From Marinobacter excellens HL-55 (GTDB taxonomy: Bacteria > Pseudomonadota > Gammaproteobacteria > Pseudomonadales > Oleiphilaceae): DNA of 64,000 nucleotides. A program made the position numbers and the translations under genes. Numbering within the stretch: position 1 is the first letter of the stretch; the number at the start of each line of letters is the position of its first letter. This document shows, piece by piece, positions 20,706-30,473 of this stretch. The notes under the pieces were generated by a model. The model was not told where the DNA came from. It saw only the letters and a list, made by a program, of their open reading frames with translations, and searched no databases. Location of the stretch: contig LJZQ01000001.1 in assembly GCA_001314845.1 (NCBI GenBank), positions 239,590-303,589 on the forward strand, read 5' to 3'.

Positions 20706-22289
20706 CTATTTCACTTCCGGTGGAGTTGAAAAGGTGTGGTAAGGCGCCGGCGAGGGCACAGTCCACTCAAGGCCCTCAGCACCGTCCCAGGGCTTGGCAG
20801 GCGCTTTCTCTCCGCCTCTTGCACACTTCACTACGATGAACAGGAACAGCAATTGAGTGGCCCCGAACATAAAGGCACCAATGCTGGAAATCATGTTGAA
20901 ATCTGTGAACTGCAATGCGTAATCCGGAATCCGCCGGGGCATACCCGCCAGGCCCAGGAAATGCATGGGGAAGAAGGCCAGGTTCATGCCGATAAAGGAT
21001 AGCCAGAAATGGGTCTTGGCGAGTGTCTCGTCGTACATATGGCCGGTCCACTTGGGCAACCAGAAGTAGGCCGAAGCAAAAATACCGAAGATGGCACCCG
21101 GCACCAGTACATAGTGGAAGTGAGCCACCACAAAATAAGTGTCGTGATACTGGAAGTCAGCCGGCGCGATAGCCAGCATCAAACCAGAGAAACCGCCAAT
21201 GGTGAACAGAATGATGAAGGCAACGGCAAACAGCATCGGTGCTTCAAAGCTGAGCGACCCCCGGAACATCGTCGTTACCCAGTTGAACACCTTCACCCCG
21301 GTCGGCACCGCAATCAAGAGAGTGGCATACATAAAGAACAGCTGGCCCGCCAATGGCATACCAACGGTAAACATGTGGTGCGCCCAGACTACGAATGACA
21401 ACACCGCAATGGCGCCAACCGCATACACCATGGAGGCATAGCCAAACAGTGGTTTACGGGAAAACGCCGCGACTATATGGGAGATCGCACCAAATGCCGG
21501 CAGGATCATGATGTACACCTCGGGGTGCCCGAAGAACCAGAACACGTGCTGGAATAGCACCGGATCGCCGCCGCCCGCAGCATCAAAGAAGCTGGTGCCG
21601 AAATGAATATCCATCAGCATCATCGTGACTACGCCCGCCAGAACCGGCATTACCGCAATCAACAGGAACGCAGTGATCAGCCAGGTCCAGACGAACAGGG
21701 GCATTTTCATCAGCGTCATGCCGGGGGCGCGCATGTTCAGAATGGTGGCAATCACGTTGATGGCACCCATGATCGAGGACACACCCATGATGTGCACAGC
21801 AAAAATGAAGAAAGTGGTACTGGGCGGCCCGTAGGTTGTCGAGAGCGGCGCGTAGAAGGTCCAGCCGAAGTTCGGAGCACCGCCCTGCATGAACAGGGTA
21901 GAGACCAGGATAAGGAACGCACAAGGCAACAGCCAGAAGCTCCAGTTGTTCATCCGTGGCAGCGCCATGTCGGGTGCGCCAACCATCAATGGCAACATCC
22001 AGTTAGCAAGGCCTACGAACGCCGGCATAACGGCGCCAAATACCATGATCAGACCATGCATGGTGGTCATCTGATTGAAGAATTCAGGTTCTACGATCTG
22101 TAGACCTGGCTGGAACAGCTCGGCCCGGATGACCATCGCCATGCTGCCGCCCAGCAGAAACATGGCGAAGCTGAAGATCAGGTACATAGACCCGATGTCT
22201 TTGTGGTTCGTGGTCAACAGCCATCGGCTTATGCCTTTGGCCGGGCCATGATGATGATCCTGGGCGTGGGTATCTGCAACCGCACTCAT
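20706..22289 (-). CDS. coxA: cytochrome c oxidase subunit I
   Basis: WLLTTNHKDIGSMYLIF; WFFGHPEVYIMILPAFG; HDTYFVVAHFHYVL. Confidence 0.97.
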   Translation of the reverse strand: MSAVADTHAQDHHHGPAKGISRWLLTTNHKDIGSMYLIFSFAMFLLGGSMAMVIRAELFQPGLQIVEPEFFNQMTTMHGLIMVFGAVMPAFVGLANWMLPLMVGAPDMALPRMNNWSFWLLPCAFLILVSTLFMQGGAPNFGWTFYAPLSTTYGPPSTTFFIFAVHIMGVSSIMGAINVIATILNMRAPGMTLMKMPLFVWTWLITAFLLIAVMPVLAGVVTMMLMDIHFGTSFFDAAGGGDPVLFQHVFWFFGHPEVYIMILPAFGAISHIVAAFSRKPLFGYASMVYAVGAIAVLSFVVWAHHMFTVGMPLAGQLFFMYATLLIAVPTGVKVFNWVTTMFRGSLSFEAPMLFAVAFIILFTIGGFSGLMLAIAPADFQYHDTYFVVAHFHYVLVPGAIFGIFASAYFWLPKWTGHMYDETLAKTHFWLSFIGMNLAFFPMHFLGLAGMPRRIPDYALQFTDFNMISSIGAFMFGATQLLFLFIVVKCARGGEKAPAKPWDGAEGLEWTVPSPAPYHTFSTPPEVK

Positions 22290-22346
22290 GAAAACCCCCG
22301 TTACCGCCGTTTATTCTGGCTGGTGATTGTTGTTATCTGGCGTTGA

Positions 22347-23471
22347 TTACTGCTGATTCTTGTAATCAAAAATTTCTTTCGGAGTGACCATTTCACCGGT
22401 GTTGTTACCCCAGGCATTTCGCTCATAGGTAATAACCGCCGCCAGATCAACTTCGCTTAACTGATTGCCAAAGGCCTGCATGGCTGTACCCGACGAACCG
22501 TTAACCACGATCTCGATGTGCCCGGCCATATCCTCCAGCGCCATCGGGCTGCCCTTGAGCGCCGGGAAAGCCGGTGGCATACCGCTGCCGTCTGCCTGGT
22601 GACAGCTGGCACAAGCCGTTGCGTAAGCCCGCTCGCCCCGCTCCATCAGTTCATCCAGTGTCCAGTCTTTTTCGGTCAACTGACGCTCGGTCTCGGCCGC
22701 TTCTCTTTGCTCGGCCACCCAAGCGTTGTACTCTTCCTCCGGCACGGCCTTCACCACCACCGGCATAAAACCATGATCCTTGCCGCACAGCTCGGTGCAC
22801 TGACCTCGATAGGTTCCGGGCTCATCCACACGGGTCCAGGTTTCATTGATAAAGCCGGGGATGGCGTCTTTCTTGACGCCAAACTCCGGAACCCACCAGG
22901 AGTGGATCACGTCGTTGGCCGTCAGCAGAAACCGAACTTTCTTTCCGACCGGAATGACCACCGGGTTGTCCACTTCCAGCAGATAATGCTCGCCCTTGGC
23001 CTGCCGGTTAAGGATCTGGTCCCGCGGTGTCGACATATTGGAGAAAAAGCTGAAATCGTCGTCGATGTATTCATACTGCCAACGCCACTGGTATCCCGTA
23101 ATTTTGATGTCGACGTCTGACTCGGTGGTGTCATACATTTCCACCAGCGTGGTGGTAGCTGGTATTGCCATGGCCACCAGAATGGCCAGAGGCACAATGG
23201 TCCAGAGAACTTCAACCAGGGTGTTTTCGTGGAAGTTCGCCGGTTTGGCGCCCCGGGATTTACGATGGGCAAAAATCGACCAGAACATGACCCCGAATAC
23301 CACGACGCCAATGGCGACACAGATCCAGAGAATGGTCATATGAAGGGTAAAAATCTGGTTACTGGTGCTGGTCACCCCTGGTGACATGTTCATGGTCCAA
23401 TCTGCCATGACAGTGACCGGCAACAACAGACCAGCGGCTAGGGCTACTGCCCGCTTGGCATGCACGCGCAT
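22347..23471 (-). CDS. coxB: cytochrome c oxidase subunit II with C-terminal cytochrome c domain
   Basis: CuA motif CTELCGKDHGFMPVVV; C-terminal CASCHQADGSGMPPAFPALKGS; start ATG 23471. Confidence 0.95.
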   Translation of the reverse strand: MRVHAKRAVALAAGLLLPVTVMADWTMNMSPGVTSTSNQIFTLHMTILWICVAIGVVVFGVMFWSIFAHRKSRGAKPANFHENTLVEVLWTIVPLAILVAMAIPATTTLVEMYDTTESDVDIKITGYQWRWQYEYIDDDFSFFSNMSTPRDQILNRQAKGEHYLLEVDNPVVIPVGKKVRFLLTANDVIHSWWVPEFGVKKDAIPGFINETWTRVDEPGTYRGQCTELCGKDHGFMPVVVKAVPEEEYNAWVAEQREAAETERQLTEKDWTLDELMERGERAYATACASCHQADGSGMPPAFPALKGSPMALEDMAGHIEIVVNGSSGTAMQAFGNQLSEVDLAAVITYERNAWGNNTGEMVTPKEIFDYKNQQ

Positions 23472-23660
23472 ACTGTGTCTCCACAGAGTATTATTCTTGT
23501 CGGATTTTGCGTCATCCCTCTGTACAAATGCCCGGCGCTCGCAACACCGGATAAACGACAGAGTGAAAGTCTGCTTATGGATACGTCTTTGTCGAGTATA
23601 GACACAGATCAATAAAAGGCTAAAAATTTCTTTAAATCCAAAAGAGATAAACAACCAGCT

Positions 23661-25007
23661 TTGAGAACCAACACACATAAAAAGCCTCTTTTGACGTCCA
23701 CCGATCATCGGTTGTGGGCACTGGCCTGGCCGCTGATGCTGACCAATCTGACAGTGCCGCTGCTGGGATTGGTCGATACCGCCGTGCTGGGTCACCTCGA
23801 TAGCCCCGAATACCTGGGGGCGGTCGCTGTGGGCGCCAATTTGTTCAGCATTCTCTACTGGACCTTCGGCTTTATGCGCATGGGCACCACCGGTTTGGCG
23901 GCACAGGCCTGGGGCAAGCGGGACTCGTTCGCGCAGGTTGCACTGTTGTTGCGCTCGATCGTGCTCGCGGTCGGTATTGGCTTGTTATTAATTGTGTTCC
24001 ACAAGCCACTGATCAGCCTTGGCCTTACTCTGATGAACCCGAGCCCGTCTGTGTCGGCACTGGCAGCGGAATATGCCGCTATCCGGATCTGGAGCGCGCC
24101 CGCCGTGCTGTGCCAGTACACGCTGGTTGGCTGGCTGATCGGCACCCAATTCCCGCGCGGGCCGATGATCATGTTGATCGTGGCCAATGGCATCAATATC
24201 GTGCTTGATATCTTCTTTGTCACGGTCCTGGGCTGGAACAGCCGCGGCGTTGCCATGGCCACGGTCATGGCGGAGTACGGTGCCGCCGTGATTGGCTTTG
24301 TTATCGTGCTCCGCCGGATGCCGGATGGCCAACGCCTGACCCGCTCCCTGGTCGGTCAGCTGGCCGACTATCTGGTCATACTCAGGGTCAATCGCTACAT
24401 CATGGTGCGCACCATTGCCCTGCTGCTGGTACTCGCATTTTTTACCGCTCAGGGGGCCCGACAAGGCGACATTATCCTGGCGGCCAATGCGGTGCTGATT
24501 ACCTTTTTGCTCGTTATATCAAACGCACTGGATGGCTTTGCCAATGCCGCCGAGGCGCTGATCGGAGAGGCCGTTGGCCGTAACAGCCGGCGCCGCTTCC
24601 GGCTGGCCTTCGCCAGCGCTTTGCGCTGGTCGCTCTGGGGCTCGGTGCTGCTGAGCCTGGCCTTTGTGCTAGGCGGTCATTGGTTAATCAGTCTGCTGAC
24701 CGGCCTGGAACAAGTGCGCGTCACCGCGTGGCAATACCTGCCCTGGTTGTGGCTGCTGCCGCTGGTATCGGTCTGGGGTTTCCTGCTGGATGGTGTGTTC
24801 ATCGGAGCGACCCGCACCCGCGAAATGCAAAACACCATGTTGTTCTCCGCACTCGGGATTTTTGCGCCGGTCTGGTGGTTGACCACGGGTTGGGGCAACC
24901 ACGGGCTCTGGTTCTCAATGATTTCCCTGATGCTGGCGCGCGCGGTCACCATGGGCTGGCTGTGCTGGAACTACACTCGTACCGACACCTGGTTCAGGCG
25001 GGATTGA
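23661..25007 (+). CDS. MATE family efflux transporter (DinF-like)
   Basis: 448 aa; WPLMLTNLTVPLLGLVDTAVLGHL. Confidence 0.9.
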   Translation: MRTNTHKKPLLTSTDHRLWALAWPLMLTNLTVPLLGLVDTAVLGHLDSPEYLGAVAVGANLFSILYWTFGFMRMGTTGLAAQAWGKRDSFAQVALLLRSIVLAVGIGLLLIVFHKPLISLGLTLMNPSPSVSALAAEYAAIRIWSAPAVLCQYTLVGWLIGTQFPRGPMIMLIVANGINIVLDIFFVTVLGWNSRGVAMATVMAEYGAAVIGFVIVLRRMPDGQRLTRSLVGQLADYLVILRVNRYIMVRTIALLLVLAFFTAQGARQGDIILAANAVLITFLLVISNALDGFANAAEALIGEAVGRNSRRRFRLAFASALRWSLWGSVLLSLAFVLGGHWLISLLTGLEQVRVTAWQYLPWLWLLPLVSVWGFLLDGVFIGATRTREMQNTMLFSALGIFAPVWWLTTGWGNHGLWFSMISLMLARAVTMGWLCWNYTRTDTWFRRD

Positions 25008-25199
25008 TGAGATTTCGACGGCCGCACCGCATGATTACTTCGGTGACATGCTCAGCATCCGGCGAAATCTTGGCTACACTATTCAGGAATAAAGGGCCGG
25101 CGCAGGCCGTCAGCGTTGCGTTTTCCGGCCTGCGTATTCCTTACTCGACAGGGGGGCGCCTTGCGACCTCAACTTGTACAGACACCGGCATCTCCTGAC

Positions 25200-25850
25200 A
25201 TGACACCACAGGCAGTTCTTGAGATCATCAGCCAGGCCAGAAGAAAGGAAGCACGATCCGGCGCATTTCTCCGACAGATGAAGGAGAAGGCCGCACAGCT
25301 GCCTTCGGTTATTTCGGTTGATGGCTATCAGCCTGCCACATCACTGTTCCAGTTTGCGGTGGAATACATCGAAATGGCGCCGCGGTTAATCGAATGCGTA
25401 GAGGCCTGCTCCAGAGAGGCGGGCATCGCGGACCTGTTTCAGCCTTTTGTTGATGCGGCTACCCGGTACTTCACCCAGCCTTCTGTGCTGCTGGTGCGCT
25501 ACGATGGCCTGGATGGATTGCTTATACGAGCCTATCTGTGCCACCGACTGATGGAAGAAATGCACGACAACAACCGGTCCATCCGCGCCGGCGAACTGAT
25601 CGATCTGGAGGCTACCCGGGCCAACCTGCTGGCTCACGAGCTCATAGGTGAGCCCTTTGCCAACGAGCTGGATAATGCCATCACTGTGACGGTCCTGCAG
25701 ATCGCCGGGACGCCGGATTATTACAATCTCGACCTGGACCCGTTTATCAACCAGGTCAACAACCAGGCCTGGGACTGGATGCGTCATTACTGGGAAAACC
25801 TGTTGGAGAGGAACCACATCCATTTTTCGCTGGGCTCAGGCCTAACCTGA
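25200..25850 (+). CDS. conserved hypothetical protein
   Basis: 217 aa from ATG at 25200; acidic helical soluble protein; not recognised. Confidence 0.6.
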   Translation: MTPQAVLEIISQARRKEARSGAFLRQMKEKAAQLPSVISVDGYQPATSLFQFAVEYIEMAPRLIECVEACSREAGIADLFQPFVDAATRYFTQPSVLLVRYDGLDGLLIRAYLCHRLMEEMHDNNRSIRAGELIDLEATRANLLAHELIGEPFANELDNAITVTVLQIAGTPDYYNLDLDPFINQVNNQAWDWMRHYWENLLERNHIHFSLGSGLT

Positions 25851-25863
25851 CAGGTTTTACTCT

Positions 25864-26339
25864 ATGAAACGAGGTTTTTGCGCAATCCTGACGTTATTGG
25901 CGCTGCCGTCATGGCTTCAGGCCCAGGAAATTGATCTGACACTTACCTCTGCGAGCGGCCCGGTCACCGATGCGGTAGTGTTTCTGGACGGAGGGCCCTC
26001 AGGCCAGCCTGTTACAGCCGAGATCGCCCAACAGAACCGACAGTTTCATCCCCGTGTGCTGGTTATTCCGGTCAATTCCACCGTTGACTTTCCGAACCGC
26101 GATAAAACGCAACATCATGTTTACTCGTTTTCGCCAGCCAAGCCCTTTGAACTGGAGCTCTACACCAACCGACCAGAAGCACCGGTGGTTTTTGATCAAG
26201 CCGGCATTGTGGAACTCGGCTGACGGTGCCCGCAGCGACCCAGAACGGTGATGCCATCAAGAATCGCCATCGAACTCACTCCGGAGCCTGACACGGACAG
26301 CCCTCTGGACAGACTCCAGAAACGATTTCAGGATATCTG
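25864..26339 (+). pseudogene. cupredoxin-like 'methylamine utilization' periplasmic protein, apparently disrupted
   Basis: Signal peptide; ...HHVYSFSPAKPFELELYTNRPEAPVVFDQAGIVELG then TGA (26221..26223); same frame reopens as ...SRIAIELTPEPDTDSPLDRLQKRFQDI and stops in a TGATG overlap with the next gene. Confidence 0.6.
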
Positions 26340-28691
26340 ATGGCTTTGATGCATCCTCAGCTTGGTTTTCGGGGACGTCTGGTGCTTGCCATGGTGGTCC
26401 TGGTAGCCCTGGTCAGCCTGACCATCAGCGCTCTGTTTACCGCCTATCTGTTTGATGAGGAGGAAAACCGCGCTGCTGCGCAGCTCGCTGTGGGCCAGCG
26501 CCTGACCGACGAAATCATGAGTCGCCGCACCGCCCTGGAGCTGTCTCGCCTGTCAGTACTGGTTCAGAATTTTGGTTTTCGTTCGGCCATCGCCAGCGGT
26601 GACGACGCTACCATGCTCAGCGCACTGGACAATCACAGTCAACGGGTCGGCGCCGCCTTCGCGGTGCTCCTGAATCAGGCCCGCCAGCCCCTGGCATCCA
26701 CGCTTAACGGCGACATCCCAGAGATACATTCCGACAGTTTTCAGTCTGCCCTCACACAAGGCTAAGGTCGCCAGCTGATGACCATCGATCAGGCCGGCTA
26801 CGAACTGCTCCTGATCCCGATCCAGGCACCCGGTCTGAGGGCCTGGATGGCCGCCGGATTTGCGCTGGACAATGATCTGGCCGAGTCAATTGCCAGCCTG
26901 TCAGACACCCAGGTGTACTTTCGCAGCGAAGCCACGGACGACCAGGCCTTCCAAGTGATCGCCGCCAGTTCAGGGGTGGAGCTGGCACTAGCGCAAGAAC
27001 AGACTAATCCGGACAACAACATACTGCCGATGGAAGACCCCCGCTTTTTTTCACGAGTGGTCCCGCTTGATGCCAGCAGCGATCTGCAAGCGGTCCTTCT
27101 GATTAACCGGGATGCCAGTCTGCAACGCTTCTACCAGCGAGTCACGGAAGTGCTGTTGTTGGTGATGGTGATATTGTTTATCGCCATTGTGGTCGCGCTC
27201 TACATCGCCCGGTCACTTGGTAAACCGGTCCTGCAGCTGGCGGACTATGCCCGGGCGGTCGGTAAGGAAACCCCCCCACCGCCGCCAGAGCTTACCGGTG
27301 GTGGTGAAATCACTGAGCTGGGCCAGGCGTTCACCGACATGCTCGGCCGTCTGCGTGAACGGGAAGAACAAATACGTTACACCGCCTCTCACGACGATGT
27401 GACAGCGCTCGGAAATCGTAATGCGTTGATTCACTTCGCCAAAGAGCTATTCAGTGCACAAACACCCTGCAGCATTATAGGCGTTCGTCTGGACGAGCTC
27501 TCTGAGATCAATGACACCCTTGGGCTTGAACTGGGCGACAAGGTGCTGATCGGGATATCAGGCCGCCTGCGCGAAGCCCTTCCGGATGCTCTTTTGTTGG
27601 CGCGCACTGGCGGGGATGAGTTTCTTGCGGTTCTGCCAGCCAACGAGCCTTCTCAGCTTGATACCAGAGCCTCAGACCTCGCAGAGCAATTACGCAAGCC
27701 TTTGCAGGTGGACAATACCCCTTTCTCGCTGAAAATAACTCTGGTAACCATGGCATTGCCTGCCGATGCCAGCGATGCCAACGAGCTCCGCCGCCGGCTG
27801 AATCTGACCTTTGAAAAAGCCCTGGCCGGGCAGGCCGCTGTTATCCGTTATCAGGCCGGGGAAGATGAAAACCATCTGCGCGAACTACAACTGATTGCCG
27901 ATCTACACAAAGCGATCACCCGGCAAGGGCTGATCATGCATTACCAACCAAAATTGGACTTGCTCACCGGCCAACTCGTTCAAGTTGAGGCATTGGTACG
28001 CTGGATTCACCCCGAACTGGGCTTTATCTCACCGGAAGAATTTATTTTTTTGGCTGAACGCTCAGGCCAGATTCACGATCTGACCGCTCACATTCTGGGT
28101 CTCGTCGCCGCCGACGTTCGAGCCTGGCAAGAGGACGGCTATACCTTCGGTGTAGCGATCAACCTGTCAGCCATGGACCTGGTCTGGAGCGGCCTGACGG
28201 ATCACGTTGCACGTTGCTTCAACGAGCTTCCCGGCGGCATGGCTTGCATAACTCTTGAGGTGACCGAAAGCGCCGTCATGGAGAAGCCGGAAAAAGCGCT
28301 TGCCACGCTTAACCAGCTGCGGGCATTGGGCGCCGAACTCTCGGTCGACGATTTCGGCACTGGCTACTCGTCGCTGTCTCAACTCAGAACCCTGCCGGTT
28401 CAGGAACTCAAGATAGACAAATCCTTTGTCCTGAAACTGGCCTCTGAGCCTCAGGACCAGCTGATCGTCAGATCTACCATTGAGATGGCTCACGGTCTTG
28501 GCTTACGCGTGGTAGCAGAGGGAATCGAAAGTATGGATGCCTGGGCCCTGCTACAAACCTGGCAATGCGACCTCGGCCAGGGGTTCGGACTGAGCCGGCC
28601 GGTGCCCGCCGGCGACCTGCCACGAGTGGCTCAGGAACTGGCCAACCGACGTTTTGAACTGGCACACCCCGATGCGGAGACCTCCACATGA
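26340..28691 (+). pseudogene. membrane sensor with HAMP-like, GGDEF and EAL domains, interrupted by in-frame TAA at 26763..26765
   Basis: ORFs 26340..26765 and 26778..28691 are in the same frame; first has N-terminal TM and start of periplasmic domain, second has its remainder, second TM, TGGDEFLAVLP and VEALVRW. Confidence 0.75.
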
Positions 28692-29563
28692 TCAGAATTC
28701 TGACCTTTATGCTGTTGCTACCGGCCACTCTGCCACACGCTCAGGCCAGTGATCCGGGCAGCCGTATCTGGGCGACTGGCGGTGTCACCACCATCGAGGG
28801 CAGCGCCGGCGGCGGTCTTGTCCCCTGGGCGTTGTTGAGTGGTTACGCCAGCGATGAGGAGTGGGGCGGTACCCTGAGCCTGAGCCAGGCGAAAGTTGAC
28901 GACTACAGCCTGACGGTTCAGGCCGCCAGCCTGAACTGGAACAACCGGGTCGAGCTGTCGGTCGCCCGGCAAACTCTGGACCTGGACAGCCTGGTGTTTG
29001 TGCTCAAGGATGGCTTCGGGATCGAGCAGGATGAGCTGCGCCAGGATGTCTTCGGTCTCAAGGTCCGGCTGTTCGGGGATGTGCTGTACACGCCCTGGGG
29101 GCAATGGTCTGCAGGCGTGCAATACAAACGCCAACGGGACTTTACAGTGCCGGATACGATCGGGGCCCGGGATGACAGCGGCACAGACCTTTATCTGAGT
29201 GGCAGCAAAGTCTTTTTTGCCAGCCTTTTTGACCGCAACCTGCTGGTGAGCGGCACCGTTCGGGCAACCCGCGCTAACCAGGGCGGGTTGCTGGGATTTG
29301 GCGGTGACAAAAACAACGGCTACGAATTCATGGCCGAAGCCGCAGCAGGCATCCTCCTGAACCGCCAATGGCTGGTGGGCGCAGAGTACCGGCAGAAGCC
29401 GGACAACCTGAATTTTGCTGAAGAAAATGACTGGTGGGATCTGTTTGTCGCCTGGGTTCCGGATCGCCGGCTGTCGCTGACCGCCGCCTGGGTCAACCTG
29501 GGCGACATCGCCACACTAACCGATCAACAAGGCTTGTACCTATCCCTTGAAGGGAGTTTCTGA
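28688..29563 (+). CDS. DUF3034 family exported protein
   Basis: Signal peptide; WATGGVTTIEGSAGGGLVPWALLSGYAS and repeated beta-strand pattern; 4-nt overlap with upstream gene. Confidence 0.82.
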   Translation: MIRILTFMLLLPATLPHAQASDPGSRIWATGGVTTIEGSAGGGLVPWALLSGYASDEEWGGTLSLSQAKVDDYSLTVQAASLNWNNRVELSVARQTLDLDSLVFVLKDGFGIEQDELRQDVFGLKVRLFGDVLYTPWGQWSAGVQYKRQRDFTVPDTIGARDDSGTDLYLSGSKVFFASLFDRNLLVSGTVRATRANQGGLLGFGGDKNNGYEFMAEAAAGILLNRQWLVGAEYRQKPDNLNFAEENDWWDLFVAWVPDRRLSLTAAWVNLGDIATLTDQQGLYLSLEGSF

Positions 29564-30015
29564 TGACCGGAATGATTCGACCAAACACTCTGGCCTTGTG
29601 CCTAATTCTCTTCATGACCGGATGGATGACAGGCTGTCAGACCCCCGCCAGCCATCAAAACGACGGTTTCTACGATCAATTAGGACAACGCAGTGGCATT
29701 GCAGACATCGTTGAGGATCTGCTGTTCCTGATTGTCGACGATGCACGCATCAACCAATCTTTCAAAGGCGTTGATGTGCAGCAGTTCCACCGGCATCTGA
29801 CCGATCAGCTGTGTGAACTCAGTGGCGGCCCCTGTGAGTACACCGGCCGCAGCATGCGTGAACTCCATGCCGACATGGCCATTACCGACACCCAGTTCAA
29901 CGCCCTGACGGAAAACCTGATTCTGGCAATGGAGAAAAATAAGGTGCCTGTCGGTGCCCAGAACCGCCTGCTGGAAAAGCTGGTTCCCCTGTACCCGGAT
30001 ATCCGTAATCTTTGA
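29563..30015 (+). CDS. group 1 truncated hemoglobin with lipoprotein-type signal peptide
   Basis: LFMTGWMTGCQ lipobox-like; YDQLGQRSGIADIVEDLL; proximal-His segment SMRELHADMAITDTQFNALTENL. Confidence 0.85.
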   Translation: MTGMIRPNTLALCLILFMTGWMTGCQTPASHQNDGFYDQLGQRSGIADIVEDLLFLIVDDARINQSFKGVDVQQFHRHLTDQLCELSGGPCEYTGRSMRELHADMAITDTQFNALTENLILAMEKNKVPVGAQNRLLEKLVPLYPDIRNL

Positions 30016-30083
30016 GCAGCCCGTGGAACCGGGTATCCTTGGCGCCCTGATCATCCAAAGCCACACACCGGGAGTAACCAACC

Positions 30084-30470
30084 TTGCTTGAGAACACCGA
30101 CCTGGGAAAACTCATTGTCCGACTCACCCTGGGCGGACTGCTGCTGTTCCATGGTATTTCGAAACTGCTCAACGGCGTCGGCTTTATCGAAGGCCAGCTG
30201 GCCAGCCACGGACTGCCGACGATTCTGGCCTATGGCGTTTATATCGGCGAAGTCATCGCCCCGCTAATGGTCCTTCTGGGCTACCAGACCCGCATCGGCG
30301 CGCTGATCATCATCTTCAACATGATCGTGGCCATTGCTCTGGTCCATGGCCACCAGCTACTGACGTTAAGCAATAATGGTGGCTGGGCGCTGGAACTGCA
30401 GGGATTTTTCCTGTTTATTGCGCTCGCCGTGCTGTTTCTGGGCCCCGGCAAGTACAAACTGAAAAACTGA
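30084..30470 (+). CDS. DoxX family protein
   Basis: 128 aa; LTLGGLLLFHGISKLLNGVGFI; four TMs. Confidence 0.88.
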   Translation: MLENTDLGKLIVRLTLGGLLLFHGISKLLNGVGFIEGQLASHGLPTILAYGVYIGEVIAPLMVLLGYQTRIGALIIIFNMIVAIALVHGHQLLTLSNNGGWALELQGFFLFIALAVLFLGPGKYKLKN

Positions 30471-30473
30471 AGC

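Noticed and set aside
20060-20839. 259-aa plus-strand ORF
   Set aside because: Antisense to ctaG and the end of coxA; no signal or domain pattern
22347-23471. CoxB with a fused cytochrome c domain as a novelty
   Set aside because: Subunit II fused to cytochrome c is a known arrangement
23472-23795. N-terminal extension of CoxB
   Set aside because: Overlaps the MATE gene start; signal peptide begins at MRVHAKRAVALAAG (23471)
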